Assembly (NCBI GenBank): GCA_900546395.1
Contig: URDD01000042.1
Coordinates: 1 to 23,444 of the forward strand
Source of the DNA: an uncultured Bacteroidales bacterium
Lineage (GTDB): Bacteria; Bacteroidota; Bacteroidia; Bacteroidales; UBA932
DNA: 23,444 bases
Direction: 5' to 3'
Part shown: one piece after another, positions 6,024-15,871 of the stretch
How the letters are laid out: the number at the start of each line of letters is the position of its first letter
How positions within the stretch are numbered: position 1 is the first letter of the stretch
Translations under genes and position numbers: made by a program
Notes under the pieces: generated by a model
What the model was told of the DNA's origin: nothing
Database searches by the model: none
The model's input: the letters and a program-made list of their open reading frames with translations, nothing else

Positions 6024-8537
6024 TTAAATATATTTGCCTGTTATGCTTTCTTTTGTTGTTCTGACCTGGTCAGGAGTACCTGCTACAACTATACGTCCGC
6101 CGTATTCTCCTCCTCCAGGTCCCATATCTATTATATAATCTGCATTACGTATAATGTCGAGGTCGTGCTCTATGACTATTACAGTGGCCCCGTGAGTTAT
6201 AAGCCTTTGAAATACAGTTAATAGTGTTTTAATGTCTGAAGGGTGGAGTCCTATGGTAGGCTCGTCAAAGACAAAGACGCTGTCTGATTGTCCGCGCCCC
6301 ATTTCGCTTGCAAGTTTGAGTCTTTGGGCTTCGCCTCCTGATAGTCCGGGGGTTTCTTCTCCGAGTGTAAGATAGCCCAGCCCGAGATCCTCCAGAACTT
6401 GGAGACGCTGTCGTACGGTTTTCAAATCTGAACAAGCCTCGATCGCATCTGATATATCCATATCCATGATTTCCGGAAGAGAGTATAAGGTGCCGCCTTC
6501 ATTTTCTCTTTTGATAAGGTATGCTGCTTTTGAATATCTGGACCCTTTGCATTCAGGGCAAGGAATATCAATATCAGGAAGAAACTGTACATCCAGACTT
6601 ACAGTACCTGTTCCGTCACATACAGGGCATCTGAGCCTGCCGGTGTTGTATGAAAAATCACCGTTTTTCCAATCATGCTGTCTGGCATCAGGTGTTTTTG
6701 AATATGCTTTCCTGAGTTCATCATGCACATTGGCATAAGTGGCGACAGTGGATCTGACATTGATGCCTATCGGAGAGGCGTCTATGAGTTTTACTTGTCT
6801 TATTCCGTCTGCTTCAATATGATTAATATGTTCAGGTAAAGATGTTCCGTTGATGACAGCCTTTAAGGCAGGAACGAGGCTTTCAAGCACAAGTGTGGTT
6901 TTGCCAGAACCGGAAACACCGGTTACAGCCGTGAGTCTTCCTTTGGGTATTTTTATATTCAAAGGCTTTACAGTGTGGATTTTTCCGGTGGACAGGAGAA
7001 TTTCGCCATTTGAAAAAAGTTCTTTTTCAGGACAAAGCATCCTTGTCATACCGTATGTAAAATCTTTCAGATAGGGGCCGATAACAGATTCTGGGTTACC
7101 TGACAAGTTTGAGATTGTCCCTTCGGCAATTATCCGGCCTCCTTTTGAGCCTGCGCCAGGTCCGAGTTCTATCATCCAGTCCGCATTTTTGAGGACCTGG
7201 GTGTCATGATCGACCAGAACTATTGAATTGCCGTCATTTATGAGGTCTTTCATAACGCCAGACAATCCGTCTATATTTGCAGGGTGAAGGCCGATTGACG
7301 GTTCGTCCAGTACATACAATACTCCGGTAGTCCTGTTTCTTACAGTCTTTGCAAGTTGCATCCGCTGTCTTTCTCCGGTTGACAGTGTAGATACGGCGCG
7401 GTCAAGGCTAAGATAGCCGATTCCCAAGTCTATAAGTCTGGCAGAGATATCGTTAAAAGAGGAACATAGGCTTTCTGCCATGAGTTGCATTTCCTCAGGA
7501 AGTGTTTCAGGTATTCCGTTTACCCATATGACAAGGTCTGACAATGTCATTTTACATGCTTCATCCAGAGATATCCCTTTTACAAGCGGAGCTCTGGCGG
7601 ATTCTGAAAGCCTTGTTCCTACGCAGCTTGGGCATGGTTCTGTCTTGAGAAACTTTTCCACCCGTTTCATGCCTTTTTCATCTTTGACTTTGGCTAAGGC
7701 GTTTTCTACTGTATAGACTGCATTGTAATATGTAAAATCCAGTTCACCGGCCTGATTGGTGTTCTTGGATTTGTATAAGATATGCTTTTTGACGGCAGGA
7801 CCATGAAAGACAATTTCTTTTTCTTCAGGAGTCAAGTCCTTGAACGGAATGTCTGTCCGTACGCCCATTTCGCGGCATACATCTACCATGAGAGACCACA
7901 TTAGGGTGTTCCATGGAGCCACTGCTCCTTCATCTATGCTGAGACTTTTGTCTGGAACAAGGGTAGTTTCATCTACGGTGCGCACAATGCCTGTGCCATC
8001 GCATTCCGGACACGCTCCCTGACTGTTGAATGAAAGTTCTTCTGCAGAAGGTGCAAAAAATTTATATCCGCATATAGGGCAGATAAGTTCTTTCCCGGCT
8101 GCAACCCGGAGGTCCGGCTTCAGATAGTGCCCGTTCGGGCATCTGTGACTGGCAAGCCGTGAATATATCAGCCTCAGACTGTTCAGCAATTCTGTTCCAG
8201 TCCCGAATGTGCTGCGGAGACCAGGTATTCCGGGCCTTTGGTGCAGGGCAATGGCTGCCGGGACGTAAAGGACTTCATCAACATCTGCTTTTGCAGCCTG
8301 AGTCATTCGTCTGCGGGTATAGGCGGATAGAGACTCCAAATATCTCCTTGAACCTTCTGAATATAATACTCCCAGTGCAAGAGATGATTTGCCGGAACCG
8401 GATACTCCGGCTATACCTACTATTTTGTTCAGAGGTATGTCAGCATTTATGTTTTTCAGGTTATGAACCCTTGCTCCACGTACTTTTATATATTCCGGAG
8501 TTGCTTTGGATTTTGTTTCTTTTATATTTCTGTTCAT
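6024..8537 (-). CDS. UvrA2-type UvrA-like ABC ATPase lacking the UvrB-binding domain
   Basis: An 837-residue tandem ABC ATPase of the UvrA family; the canonical DNA-repair UvrA is about 940. Both nucleotide-binding domains look intact: Walker A at GVSGSGKSS (K50) and GVSGSGKTT (K546), signatures LSTGERQRMQLAK and LSGGEAQRLKLAS, and Walker B VFDEPTIGLHP in the second half. Zinc-binding pairs are present (CPIC...CPEC; CPVC...CPEC with 19 residues between). In canonical UvrA, about 100 residues binding UvrB lie between RCP and the CPICGY zinc module; here only about 20 residues join them. That deletion defines UvrA2-like proteins, tied to damage tolerance or drug self-resistance in some bacteria. 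It starts 23 bp after the HTCS stop on the same strand, so read-through from the regulator is likely. Confidence 0.88.
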   Translation of the reverse strand: MNRNIKETKSKATPEYIKVRGARVHNLKNINADIPLNKIVGIAGVSGSGKSSLALGVLYSEGSRRYLESLSAYTRRRMTQAAKADVDEVLYVPAAIALHQRPGIPGLRSTFGTGTELLNSLRLIYSRLASHRCPNGHYLKPDLRVAAGKELICPICGYKFFAPSAEELSFNSQGACPECDGTGIVRTVDETTLVPDKSLSIDEGAVAPWNTLMWSLMVDVCREMGVRTDIPFKDLTPEEKEIVFHGPAVKKHILYKSKNTNQAGELDFTYYNAVYTVENALAKVKDEKGMKRVEKFLKTEPCPSCVGTRLSESARAPLVKGISLDEACKMTLSDLVIWVNGIPETLPEEMQLMAESLCSSFNDISARLIDLGIGYLSLDRAVSTLSTGERQRMQLAKTVRNRTTGVLYVLDEPSIGLHPANIDGLSGVMKDLINDGNSIVLVDHDTQVLKNADWMIELGPGAGSKGGRIIAEGTISNLSGNPESVIGPYLKDFTYGMTRMLCPEKELFSNGEILLSTGKIHTVKPLNIKIPKGRLTAVTGVSGSGKTTLVLESLVPALKAVINGTSLPEHINHIEADGIRQVKLIDASPIGINVRSTVATYANVHDELRKAYSKTPDARQHDWKNGDFSYNTGRLRCPVCDGTGTVSLDVQFLPDIDIPCPECKGSRYSKAAYLIKRENEGGTLYSLPEIMDMDISDAIEACSDLKTVRQRLQVLEDLGLGYLTLGEETPGLSGGEAQRLKLASEMGRGQSDSVFVFDEPTIGLHPSDIKTLLTVFQRLITHGATVIVIEHDLDIIRNADYIIDMGPGGGEYGGRIVVAGTPDQVRTTKESITGKYI

Positions 8538-8560
8538 GATTTGTATTCAATAAGCAAAAG

Positions 8561-11500
8561 TTACTTGTCCAGTGTGTTGTGAGTCTTTGAGGTGAAGTCT
8601 TTTGGATATACGCCGAAATGTTCATGGAAGCATTTGGAAAAATAGCTTGGAGTATTAAAACCTACCATCCAGCATATTTCATTTATTTTATGTTTTCCTT
8701 GTGCAATCAGTTCTGCTGCTTTCAACAGTCTTACTGTTTTAATGAAATTATTTGGAGTCATTCCTGTAAGATCTTTGACCTTTTGGAATAATACGGTTCT
8801 GCTTGTATGCATTCCTTCTGCAAGGTCTTCTATTTTCAAATCTTGTTTTGACAAATTCTTCAATATAAGATTACTGAATTCTTTTAGGAACTGATTTTCT
8901 ACTCCGTCTCTGTCAACAATGCCTGGTAATGCGAGAAATGGCCTTTTGCTGAAAGTCTCCCATAATGATTTTCGTTTCTGTAGAATACTTCCAATCAAGA
9001 CTTTTAGGTAGGAAATGTCAACAGGCTTGTCAACATAAGCGTCCGAGCCGTTTCTTACACTTTGCATTTTAAGTTCAATATCAGAATTAGTGGACAGAAG
9101 TATGATAGGTATATGTGCGAGATTCACGTCCTTTTTCAAATTATTGCAGAAATCTATGCCGTTCATTTTCGGCATTATTACATCGCTGACTATCAAATCA
9201 GCTTTTTGTCCTGCTTTCAACATCTGCAGCGCTTCTTCTCCATTTCCTGCTGTGAATGTTATATAGGTGTCAGAAAGACTGGTCTCAAGATATTTTCTCA
9301 TGTCTTCGTCATCATCTACTATCATCACGGTGACAGATTTAAAACGCTCTGTTTCCTTGCACTCGTTATTTGTCATTTCGTTGTTTGCGTATTCATTTAT
9401 CACCGTTTCAGTAGTAGTTTTCATCTCGGGAACAAGGGAGTCATCTGAAGTTAGGGGGACGGTTACTGTAAAAACTGAATACTCGTCAATTTTACTCTCT
9501 ACCATGACTTCCATTCCCATTTTATGGGCTAACATACTGGTTATAGAAAGCCCTAATCCGAATCCTTGGGTCTTGATTCTGCTCCCTTTGTCATAATGCC
9601 AGAATGCCTGGAATATATTTTTCCGTTCTGCTTCTGCTATTCCGCATCCATTGTCATATACTGATATCAGAAGTTTGTCACCATGTAATGAAGAACGTAT
9701 TTCAATTTTGTCCTTTGCAAATTTTATGGCATTGGATATAAGGTTATTCATTATTTTGCTCCATGCATCTGAATTTATGCTGGCGCAAATGTTTTCATCT
9801 GTATTGCTGATGAAGCACAGAGTTATGCCGTGATTTTTTGCTGTAGAAACAAACTCTTCTGATATTTGTCTAGTGAGAGATATAATGGGTTCAGGTGTTT
9901 GTTTCATGTCCTTTGAACACTTTCTGAAATTCAATATCTCATTCGTCAGGCTGACAAGTTTGTCAGAACTTTTCTTTATGAAAGTTATATTTTCCTGAAT
10001 CTTTTGAGGCAGGTCAGGCATTTCTGAAATCTCATTGACAGGGGCATTTATCAGCATTACCGGAGTGCGGATTTCATGTGCCAGATTAGTGAAAAACTGC
10101 AATTCTGTTTCTATTCTGGTTCTTTCTTTCAGATGTGCTATTTTTGCTGCTCTCGTGTTTTTTTTCTGGGCATAATATGCCATTGTTACCATGATGATTC
10201 CTGTAGCAGTCATAATTGACATCAGTATGTAAATTATTTTTGCAGTAGTGCAGTTGTACCAGTATGGCTTGATAGTAAAAGTTGCTGTTACAGGTTTTCC
10301 CCATAGTCCGTCATTGTTTGAAGAACATACGCTGAAAGTATATGTGCCGCATTTCAGATTTGAAAAAGTGACACGATTGTTTTTCCACGGAACTTCCATC
10401 AGGTTGTTGTTGAGGCCTTTCATTGTATATCTGTAGTGGTTCTTTTCAGGAGAACGATAGCTTAAGGCTGCAAATGCTATCGTGAACGGTTCATGTCCTT
10501 TTCTCAAGACGATATTGTCTCCGTTTTTCAAAAACTTGAATGACGCTTCAGTAAAGACTGTATTAGGGGCAATAGGGTTCAGATTGATGGACTTAGGGTC
10601 GAATATGTTGAATCCGTCGTTCGTTCCCAGATAGATTCTCCCATCAGATGCTTTTATGCCTGAATTGCAACTGAAGATGTCTGTCCTTAAACCATCTTCT
10701 CTTCCGAAAACATTCTTTATTCCTAATGAGGGGTTGTATTTAAGCAGACCTTCATTTGTGCTTAGCCAGATATTTTCATCATCATTAATGATATGGAATA
10801 CAGTCATGTTGTTTATATCCATATTTGGTATGGGAACTTCGGATGCGACGGTTGTATTTATATCAAATTTAATTAGACCGCGGCCTGTCGTACCTATCAG
10901 CAACTGATCATTGGTTATTCCTCCTAACGACATAATGTCATCCGGTATGTCTATTCCGAGAGATGATGCTATAACTTTCTCGATACTCTGCGTTTTGGGT
11001 GTATATTTGAACAGTCCTTTACTGATGGAAGCAAAGTAAATGTTTCCTTTTGAGTCATCTATTATTTCAATCACATCGCTGTTGTACCCAAGTTCCTTCA
11101 TGCAGACAAAACCATTTCTGGAGGTCCAGTACCAAATACCTGTTTTAGTTCCTATCCATATTTTTCCAGTGTGGTCTTTGTGCAGGGAATAAATGCTTTG
11201 GATAGTGGATTTGTCTGCTTCGAAAGTATGAAAGTGCTCGACTTTCCATGATTTTGTATCGGCCTTGTACAGACCGTTTGCATAGGTTCCTACCCATAAT
11301 GTACCCTTGTCGGATAGAAGTGCGTGTATGTTTAGGTTCGGTACCTCAGGATCAATCAATATGTCGGCATATTCGTCTTTTGCCGGGTCATATTTGAACA
11401 GGCCTCCGTCATCGGTGCCTATCCATATTTTCTTGTTACTGTCCTCGCAGAATTTGCTGATTACCCTGCCTTTGAAAGAGTCATTTGAGCATTTCCTGTA

Positions 11501-12541
11501 AATGAAGTTTGCACTGTTAGGATTTGAATAATTGACGCCTCCGAAGTATGTTGCTACCCAAAGCCCGTCCTCACGGTCTTTAAATATGTCGTAAACAAAG
11601 ACATCGGACAGTTGGCCGTACATTGGTATACTGTATGTTGTAGTTTCAATACTTCTGGCCGTTACATTGTAAATGGACATTCCGTGGTCAGAGCCTATAT
11701 ATATATTTCCAGGATCCAGTTCATTTATTGTGTGTATTCGACCTTTCAGAACAGGCACTCCGGCTTCTGTAAGGTGATTTGTAAAAGTATTGGTTTCTAC
11801 GTTATAATGAAATATTCCGCTGTCCCATCCGGCAAGCCATAGATTCCCTTCCCAGTCTGCACACATTGAGAAAACATTCCTTTCCGTTATGTTTTTCTTT
11901 TTGTCTGTTATAAGTATTGATTTGAAAGAGGATGAAGATTCGTCATATTTGTACAAGTAACTACCTGAGGATATGCACCAGATGTTTCCCATGGCGTCAG
12001 CGATGACCTTCGGGCAGTAGTCAGATTTTATACTTGAAGAGTCAGAAGGCGAGTGCTTCCAGTTTTTTATTATTCCGCTGTGGGGATCATATCTGAAGAT
12101 GCCATTACTCAGAGATGCTATCCATATTCTGCCTTTAGAATCTTCAGTTATGCCATGCGCTATTATGTTTTCTGTAGCAGGCGTCAGCTGACGGAAGGAA
12201 TCGGAGTCCTTGTCAAAGATATACACGCCTCGTTCGGTTCCTATCCATAAATTACCTTTAGTATCTTGATATATAATATATACGCAATTGTTTCCAATAG
12301 AGTTTTTGTTGTTGGGGTCATGTCTCCATGTCTTCAGAGTATAGGTGTCATACATTGTGAGTCCGTCGTGGGTCCCGAACCACATCATTCCATCTTTATC
12401 TTGAAAAATACATTCTACTGAGTTGGAACTTAGACCGTTTTCTACGTTGATATATGAAAATTTACGCTCCTTAGACTCTGCTTTTGTCATGATAATTAAA
12501 AAAGTAGAGACTGCAGTTAATGCAAGAAAAAGTTTTTTCAT
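8561..12541 (-). CDS. Hybrid two-component system sensor/regulator (HTCS)
   Basis: A 1326-residue one-protein two-component system of the kind that controls Bacteroidota glycan loci. After a signal/anchor segment (1-22) come beta-propeller Reg_prop repeats (about 30-650; recurring WIGT..G...YD) and a Y_Y_Y Ig-like domain (about 690-755), which should sit in the periplasm. A membrane helix lies near 768-790. The kinase core has H822 in NLAHEIRTP, the N box NNLISNAIKFA (about 931) and G boxes DNGCGIAEAE and GFGLGLSI. The receiver starts near 1070, with D1120 in IVSDVIMPKMNG and lysine in YVDKPVD. An AraC-type HTH domain spans about 1221-1322. All catalytic residues are present. It is divergent from susC, so activation of that operon on sensing a released oligosaccharide or glycopeptide is the natural inference. 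Confidence 0.95.
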   Translation of the reverse strand: MKKLFLALTAVSTFLIIMTKAESKERKFSYINVENGLSSNSVECIFQDKDGMMWFGTHDGLTMYDTYTLKTWRHDPNNKNSIGNNCVYIIYQDTKGNLWIGTERGVYIFDKDSDSFRQLTPATENIIAHGITEDSKGRIWIASLSNGIFRYDPHSGIIKNWKHSPSDSSSIKSDYCPKVIADAMGNIWCISSGSYLYKYDESSSSFKSILITDKKKNITERNVFSMCADWEGNLWLAGWDSGIFHYNVETNTFTNHLTEAGVPVLKGRIHTINELDPGNIYIGSDHGMSIYNVTARSIETTTYSIPMYGQLSDVFVYDIFKDREDGLWVATYFGGVNYSNPNSANFIYRKCSNDSFKGRVISKFCEDSNKKIWIGTDDGGLFKYDPAKDEYADILIDPEVPNLNIHALLSDKGTLWVGTYANGLYKADTKSWKVEHFHTFEADKSTIQSIYSLHKDHTGKIWIGTKTGIWYWTSRNGFVCMKELGYNSDVIEIIDDSKGNIYFASISKGLFKYTPKTQSIEKVIASSLGIDIPDDIMSLGGITNDQLLIGTTGRGLIKFDINTTVASEVPIPNMDINNMTVFHIINDDENIWLSTNEGLLKYNPSLGIKNVFGREDGLRTDIFSCNSGIKASDGRIYLGTNDGFNIFDPKSINLNPIAPNTVFTEASFKFLKNGDNIVLRKGHEPFTIAFAALSYRSPEKNHYRYTMKGLNNNLMEVPWKNNRVTFSNLKCGTYTFSVCSSNNDGLWGKPVTATFTIKPYWYNCTTAKIIYILMSIMTATGIIMVTMAYYAQKKNTRAAKIAHLKERTRIETELQFFTNLAHEIRTPVMLINAPVNEISEMPDLPQKIQENITFIKKSSDKLVSLTNEILNFRKCSKDMKQTPEPIISLTRQISEEFVSTAKNHGITLCFISNTDENICASINSDAWSKIMNNLISNAIKFAKDKIEIRSSLHGDKLLISVYDNGCGIAEAERKNIFQAFWHYDKGSRIKTQGFGLGLSITSMLAHKMGMEVMVESKIDEYSVFTVTVPLTSDDSLVPEMKTTTETVINEYANNEMTNNECKETERFKSVTVMIVDDDEDMRKYLETSLSDTYITFTAGNGEEALQMLKAGQKADLIVSDVIMPKMNGIDFCNNLKKDVNLAHIPIILLSTNSDIELKMQSVRNGSDAYVDKPVDISYLKVLIGSILQKRKSLWETFSKRPFLALPGIVDRDGVENQFLKEFSNLILKNLSKQDLKIEDLAEGMHTSRTVLFQKVKDLTGMTPNNFIKTVRLLKAAELIAQGKHKINEICWMVGFNTPSYFSKCFHEHFGVYPKDFTSKTHNTLDK

Positions 12542-12599
12542 CGTATTTTGTTGTTATTTCTATGTGCTAAAATATAAAAATAATCCTGCTGTTGTGTAA

Positions 12600-12615
12600 T
12601 AAAAGTACTAAAAGT
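12600..12615 (+). repeat. Short direct repeat TAAAAGT x2 in the HTCS/susC intergenic region
   Basis: TAAAAGT occurs at 12600-12606 and 12609-12615, one copy per 9 bp. AraC-type regulators such as the HTCS output domain usually bind direct repeats, but a full site normally spans about two helical turns. This AT-rich pair may therefore be chance. Confidence 0.25.
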
Positions 12616-12650
12616 GTCTTATCTGTATAAAAATTGTACAAATAAGTACG

Positions 12651-12679
12651 ATTCTTTCATTAGTGGCATATGAAAGAAT
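12651..12679. promoter_or_regulatory. Perfect 10-bp inverted repeat, candidate operator for the susC operon
   Basis: ATTCTTTCAT (12651-12660) and ATGAAAGAAT (12670-12679) are exact reverse complements separated by nine bases. The repeat abuts TATCTTCG at 12681-12688, a seven-of-eight match to the Bacteroidales -7 element TAnnTTTG. It therefore covers the region where a -33 element and an activator would sit. The centre-to-centre arm distance is 19 bp, close to two helical turns. It could be an operator for the HTCS output domain or for another regulator. Confidence 0.5.
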
Positions 12680-12680
12680 G

Positions 12681-12688
12681 TATCTTCG
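12681..12688 (+). promoter_or_regulatory. Weak candidate -7 element for the susC operon
   Basis: TATCTTCG differs from TAnnTTTG at one position and lies 57 bases upstream of the susC ATG. No TTTG sits 19 bp upstream; TTTC at 12655-12658 is 22 bp away and falls inside the inverted-repeat arm. A poor -33 element is what an activator-dependent promoter would show. Confidence 0.35.
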
Positions 12689-12699
12689 AAAAAAAATAG

Positions 12700-12707
12700 C
12701 AAAGCTA
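12700..12707 (-). promoter_or_regulatory. Candidate -7 element for the HTCS gene
   Basis: On the minus strand this reads TAGCTTTG, matching TAnnTTTG fully. It would give the HTCS mRNA a leader of about 150 bases that runs through the inverted repeat at 12651-12679. No good -33 element lies at 19 bp, so support is limited. Confidence 0.3.
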
Positions 12708-12744
12708 TACTATAATAAATTTTTACACTTAAACTAACTAACTT

Positions 12745-15700
12745 ATGGAGTTTAATTTTACTCTCAAAAAAACGCTTCTACTGGCAGTTTTGCTGCTTGT
12801 TCCGTTTTTGCTGTTTGCACAGTCTTCCGGAATATCTGGAGTGGTTGTTGATGAGGCTGGCGAGCCGTTTATCGGCGCTCACGTTATGATCAGAGGTAAC
12901 ACTCTTTCTACCTTGACAGATTTGGACGGAAAGTTCAGTCTGGATGTTGAAGGCAATGCCACTCTCGTTGTTTCTTATTTAGGATGTGAAACACAGACTG
13001 TGGTTGCCTATGCAGGGAAGCCTATTACAATCGTTATGAAGCCGGATGCCATTTCCCTGGATGCAGGAGAAGTCGTTGCTGTCGGTTATGGTACTCAGAA
13101 AAAAGAGTCAGTCGTTGCAGCTATTTCTACTATCAGACCTGACGAACTCAAGGTTCCGGTACGTTCACTCAGCCAGTCTTTGGCAGGTAATGTTGCTGGT
13201 TTGGTTGCATTGCAGTCTTCCGGTGAGCCGGGAAAGGATGATGCCCAATTCTGGATTAGGGGTATTGCGACATTTACAGGTGACCCGAATCCGTTGGTGT
13301 TAGTTGATGGAGTTGAAAGGCCTCTTGAAAATGTCGATCCATTGGAAATAGAGTCATTTTCCGTATTAAAGGATGCTTCTGCTACTGCTGTTTATGGTGT
13401 ACGTGGTGCAAACGGTGTCATTATCATCAATACAAGGAGAGGATTTGACGGTCCTGCAAGGATTGATGTAAGGTATGAACACGGGTTTTCATCTGCAAGT
13501 AAGAGACTTTCTTTTGTAGATGCGGCGACTAGATCGATGCTATTCAATGAGGCAGTTGATGGAACTGCTGGTATATCTCAGTCATTCAAATATTTGCCAG
13601 CTGAAATCGATGCGATGAGAAGTCAGATTGATCCTGAGGTTTATCCTGATGTTGACTGGCAGAAAGTTTTGATGAAAGATATGACAATGTCAGAGAAACT
13701 TAGCGCCAATATCTCAGGTGGAGGAAAGTTTGCACGTTATTTTGCAGCAATATCATTCTACAATCAGGAAGGCCAGTATGCTGTGAATCCCGGCAGATAT
13801 TCATGGGTGAAAGACAAAATCGGTTCTTTTGGAGCAAATGTTAATTATACTAGGTATAATTTCCGTTCGAATGTTGATATGGATATTACTCCTACAACAA
13901 CAGTAAGTCTCGGTCTTCAGGGAAATGTATCAGAGAATAAGGAGCCTGCTGAAGGTGGTTCCGCATCTATTTACAGGGATATCATCAATGCTGCTCCAAA
14001 TGCTTTTCCTGTGCTTTTGAAAGATGGCAGACTTGCTGGAAGGGATGGTCTGAATAACCCGTACAATATGTTGACCCAGCGTGGCTATGCAAAAAACTTT
14101 CAGAATGCTCTACGTGCGAATTTGTCTGTGAATCAGGATTTTAAGTTTATTACAGAAGGATTGACAGCAAAACTGACATATGCTTATGACTATACCACGA
14201 ATGCTACTGACACTCATTCAAGGGATATCAACTTTTTTGAAGTTACCGGAAGGGATGAAAGCGGAGACTTGCTTACAAACGAATGGCAGGCAGATCGTTA
14301 TCAGGATTATTTGAACTATAGTCATTCAAGTTCTTCTACACGCTCCCAGTATGCCGAACTTACTATCAATTATCAGAGATATTTTGGCAAACACGATGTA
14401 GGGGCATTGGTAATGGGCTTTGCAAAAGATTATAGGTCAATGGTGCAGGGTATGAACTATATATCGTCTTTGCCTCACCGTAGTATAGGACTTGCCGCAC
14501 GTGCGACTTACGGATATGACAACAGGTATCTCGTAGAGGCCAATATCGGTTTTAATGGATCAGAAAATTTCTCTAAAGGCAATAGAATGGGTATATTTCC
14601 TGCCGTTGCTTTGGGATGGGTGGCTTCCGAGGAGGCATTTCTTAAAAATAGCAGAGTCCTTACTTGGGCGAAACTCAGACTTTCTGTAGGTCAGGTCGGT
14701 AGTGACCAGATTCCTTACACCAGATTCATTTATCTGGCAACGATGAATGACAATGCTCCGGGTTACGGCAATATAGGAGTTGATTTCAACCAGTACCAGA
14801 GTGGTATAGGAGAAGGAAGAATGGCAAATGAAAACGTTACCTGGGAGGTTGCAACCAAGTATAATATCGGTGTTGAACTTGGTTTCTTCAATTCGCTCAG
14901 ACTTAATGGCGACTTCTTCTATGAGCGTAGAGAAAATATTTTCCTTTCTCCTCAGACTTCTGAAATAACAGGTCTTCCTAATGGTTATGACATTTACTCC
15001 AATATGGGTATTATGGAAAACCGCGGATTTGAAATCTCTGGGGAGTATCAGAAGAAGATAGGAAAGGATCTTTTTATCACTGCGAGAGGAAACTTCACAT
15101 TTACAAGGAACAAAGTTCTTGCTGATGGAAAATATTATGCATATCCTTGGCAGGATGCAAAAGGGGCAAGGTATGGCCTTACTTTAGGATATAAGGCAAT
15201 GCATTTGTTTTCGGAGGAGGAACTGGCTTCAATGCCTGACTATTATGAGCAGTTTTCAATGGACAAGACTCAGCTCAGACCGGGGGATATCAGATATGAA
15301 GACCTTAATGATGATGGAAAGATTACCGAGGCAGACAGAACTTGGATCGGACATCCGTCAATGCCTGAAATAGTGTATGGTTTCGGAGCTTCACTCAACT
15401 GGAAAGGTCTCGACTTTTCTTTCCTTTTTCAGGGCGCAGGAAACCGCTCAACGTATTTGACGGGAGGTTGGTATTTCCAGCCGTTCCAGGCTGACAGAGG
15501 TCCTAAGCATATGGGTAATGTGATGTCCGCATTCCTTGACAGGTGGACAGAAGACAATCCTAATCCTAATGCATTTTCTCCTCGCTTGAGTTATGGTGCA
15601 AATGCCAATAACTATAAGACATCTACCTGGTGGCAGAGAAGTACAAACTATATTCGTCTGAAAAATGTGGAACTAGGTTATACACTTCCTGACCGTTGGG

Positions 15701-15858
15701 CAAAAAAGATATATGCAAATACTCTCAGAATTTATCTTCAGGGAGTCAACTTGCTTACATTCAGTAAATTCTATTCAAACTTTTGGGACCCGGAAACAGG
15801 AGCAGATTCATACCCTATGCAGAGGGTGGTATTCATAGGTCTGAATGTTTCATTCTAA
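12745..15858 (+). CDS. SusC/RagA-type TonB-dependent outer membrane transporter
   Basis: A 1037-residue outer-membrane beta-barrel that imports oligomers using TonB energy. In order: a signal peptide (1-26, ending LLFAQS), a CarboxypepD_reg-like Ig domain (about 29-112, GISGVVVDEAGEPFIGAHV), a TonB-box-like stretch (VVAVGYGTQKKE), the plug domain (about 125-230, with LVLVDGVERPLENVDPLEIESFSVLKDASATAVYG), then the barrel, ending in an aromatic residue (NVSF). There is no N-terminal STN domain, so it is not of the anti-sigma signalling type; this agrees with control by the adjacent HTCS. susD follows 13 bp downstream. The transported substrate cannot be read from the sequence; the protease-rich operon suggests glycopeptides or peptides. 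Confidence 0.95.
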   Translation: MEFNFTLKKTLLLAVLLLVPFLLFAQSSGISGVVVDEAGEPFIGAHVMIRGNTLSTLTDLDGKFSLDVEGNATLVVSYLGCETQTVVAYAGKPITIVMKPDAISLDAGEVVAVGYGTQKKESVVAAISTIRPDELKVPVRSLSQSLAGNVAGLVALQSSGEPGKDDAQFWIRGIATFTGDPNPLVLVDGVERPLENVDPLEIESFSVLKDASATAVYGVRGANGVIIINTRRGFDGPARIDVRYEHGFSSASKRLSFVDAATRSMLFNEAVDGTAGISQSFKYLPAEIDAMRSQIDPEVYPDVDWQKVLMKDMTMSEKLSANISGGGKFARYFAAISFYNQEGQYAVNPGRYSWVKDKIGSFGANVNYTRYNFRSNVDMDITPTTTVSLGLQGNVSENKEPAEGGSASIYRDIINAAPNAFPVLLKDGRLAGRDGLNNPYNMLTQRGYAKNFQNALRANLSVNQDFKFITEGLTAKLTYAYDYTTNATDTHSRDINFFEVTGRDESGDLLTNEWQADRYQDYLNYSHSSSSTRSQYAELTINYQRYFGKHDVGALVMGFAKDYRSMVQGMNYISSLPHRSIGLAARATYGYDNRYLVEANIGFNGSENFSKGNRMGIFPAVALGWVASEEAFLKNSRVLTWAKLRLSVGQVGSDQIPYTRFIYLATMNDNAPGYGNIGVDFNQYQSGIGEGRMANENVTWEVATKYNIGVELGFFNSLRLNGDFFYERRENIFLSPQTSEITGLPNGYDIYSNMGIMENRGFEISGEYQKKIGKDLFITARGNFTFTRNKVLADGKYYAYPWQDAKGARYGLTLGYKAMHLFSEEELASMPDYYEQFSMDKTQLRPGDIRYEDLNDDGKITEADRTWIGHPSMPEIVYGFGASLNWKGLDFSFLFQGAGNRSTYLTGGWYFQPFQADRGPKHMGNVMSAFLDRWTEDNPNPNAFSPRLSYGANANNYKTSTWWQRSTNYIRLKNVELGYTLPDRWAKKIYANTLRIYLQGVNLLTFSKFYSNFWDPETGADSYPMQRVVFIGLNVSF

Positions 15859-15871
15859 ATATATATTGAAA

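Noticed and set aside
5879..6064. Short hydrophobic plus-strand frame that could encode a membrane peptide
   Set aside because: It overlaps the promoter and hairpin of the opposite-strand operon and the end of the UvrA-like gene. Hydrophobicity is expected from its T-rich sequence.
12541..12744. Possible small RNA or riboswitch in the HTCS/susC gap
   Set aside because: The region is AT-rich with one inverted repeat that could form a hairpin, but no U-run terminator or known riboswitch core is visible. A protein-binding site is the simpler reading.
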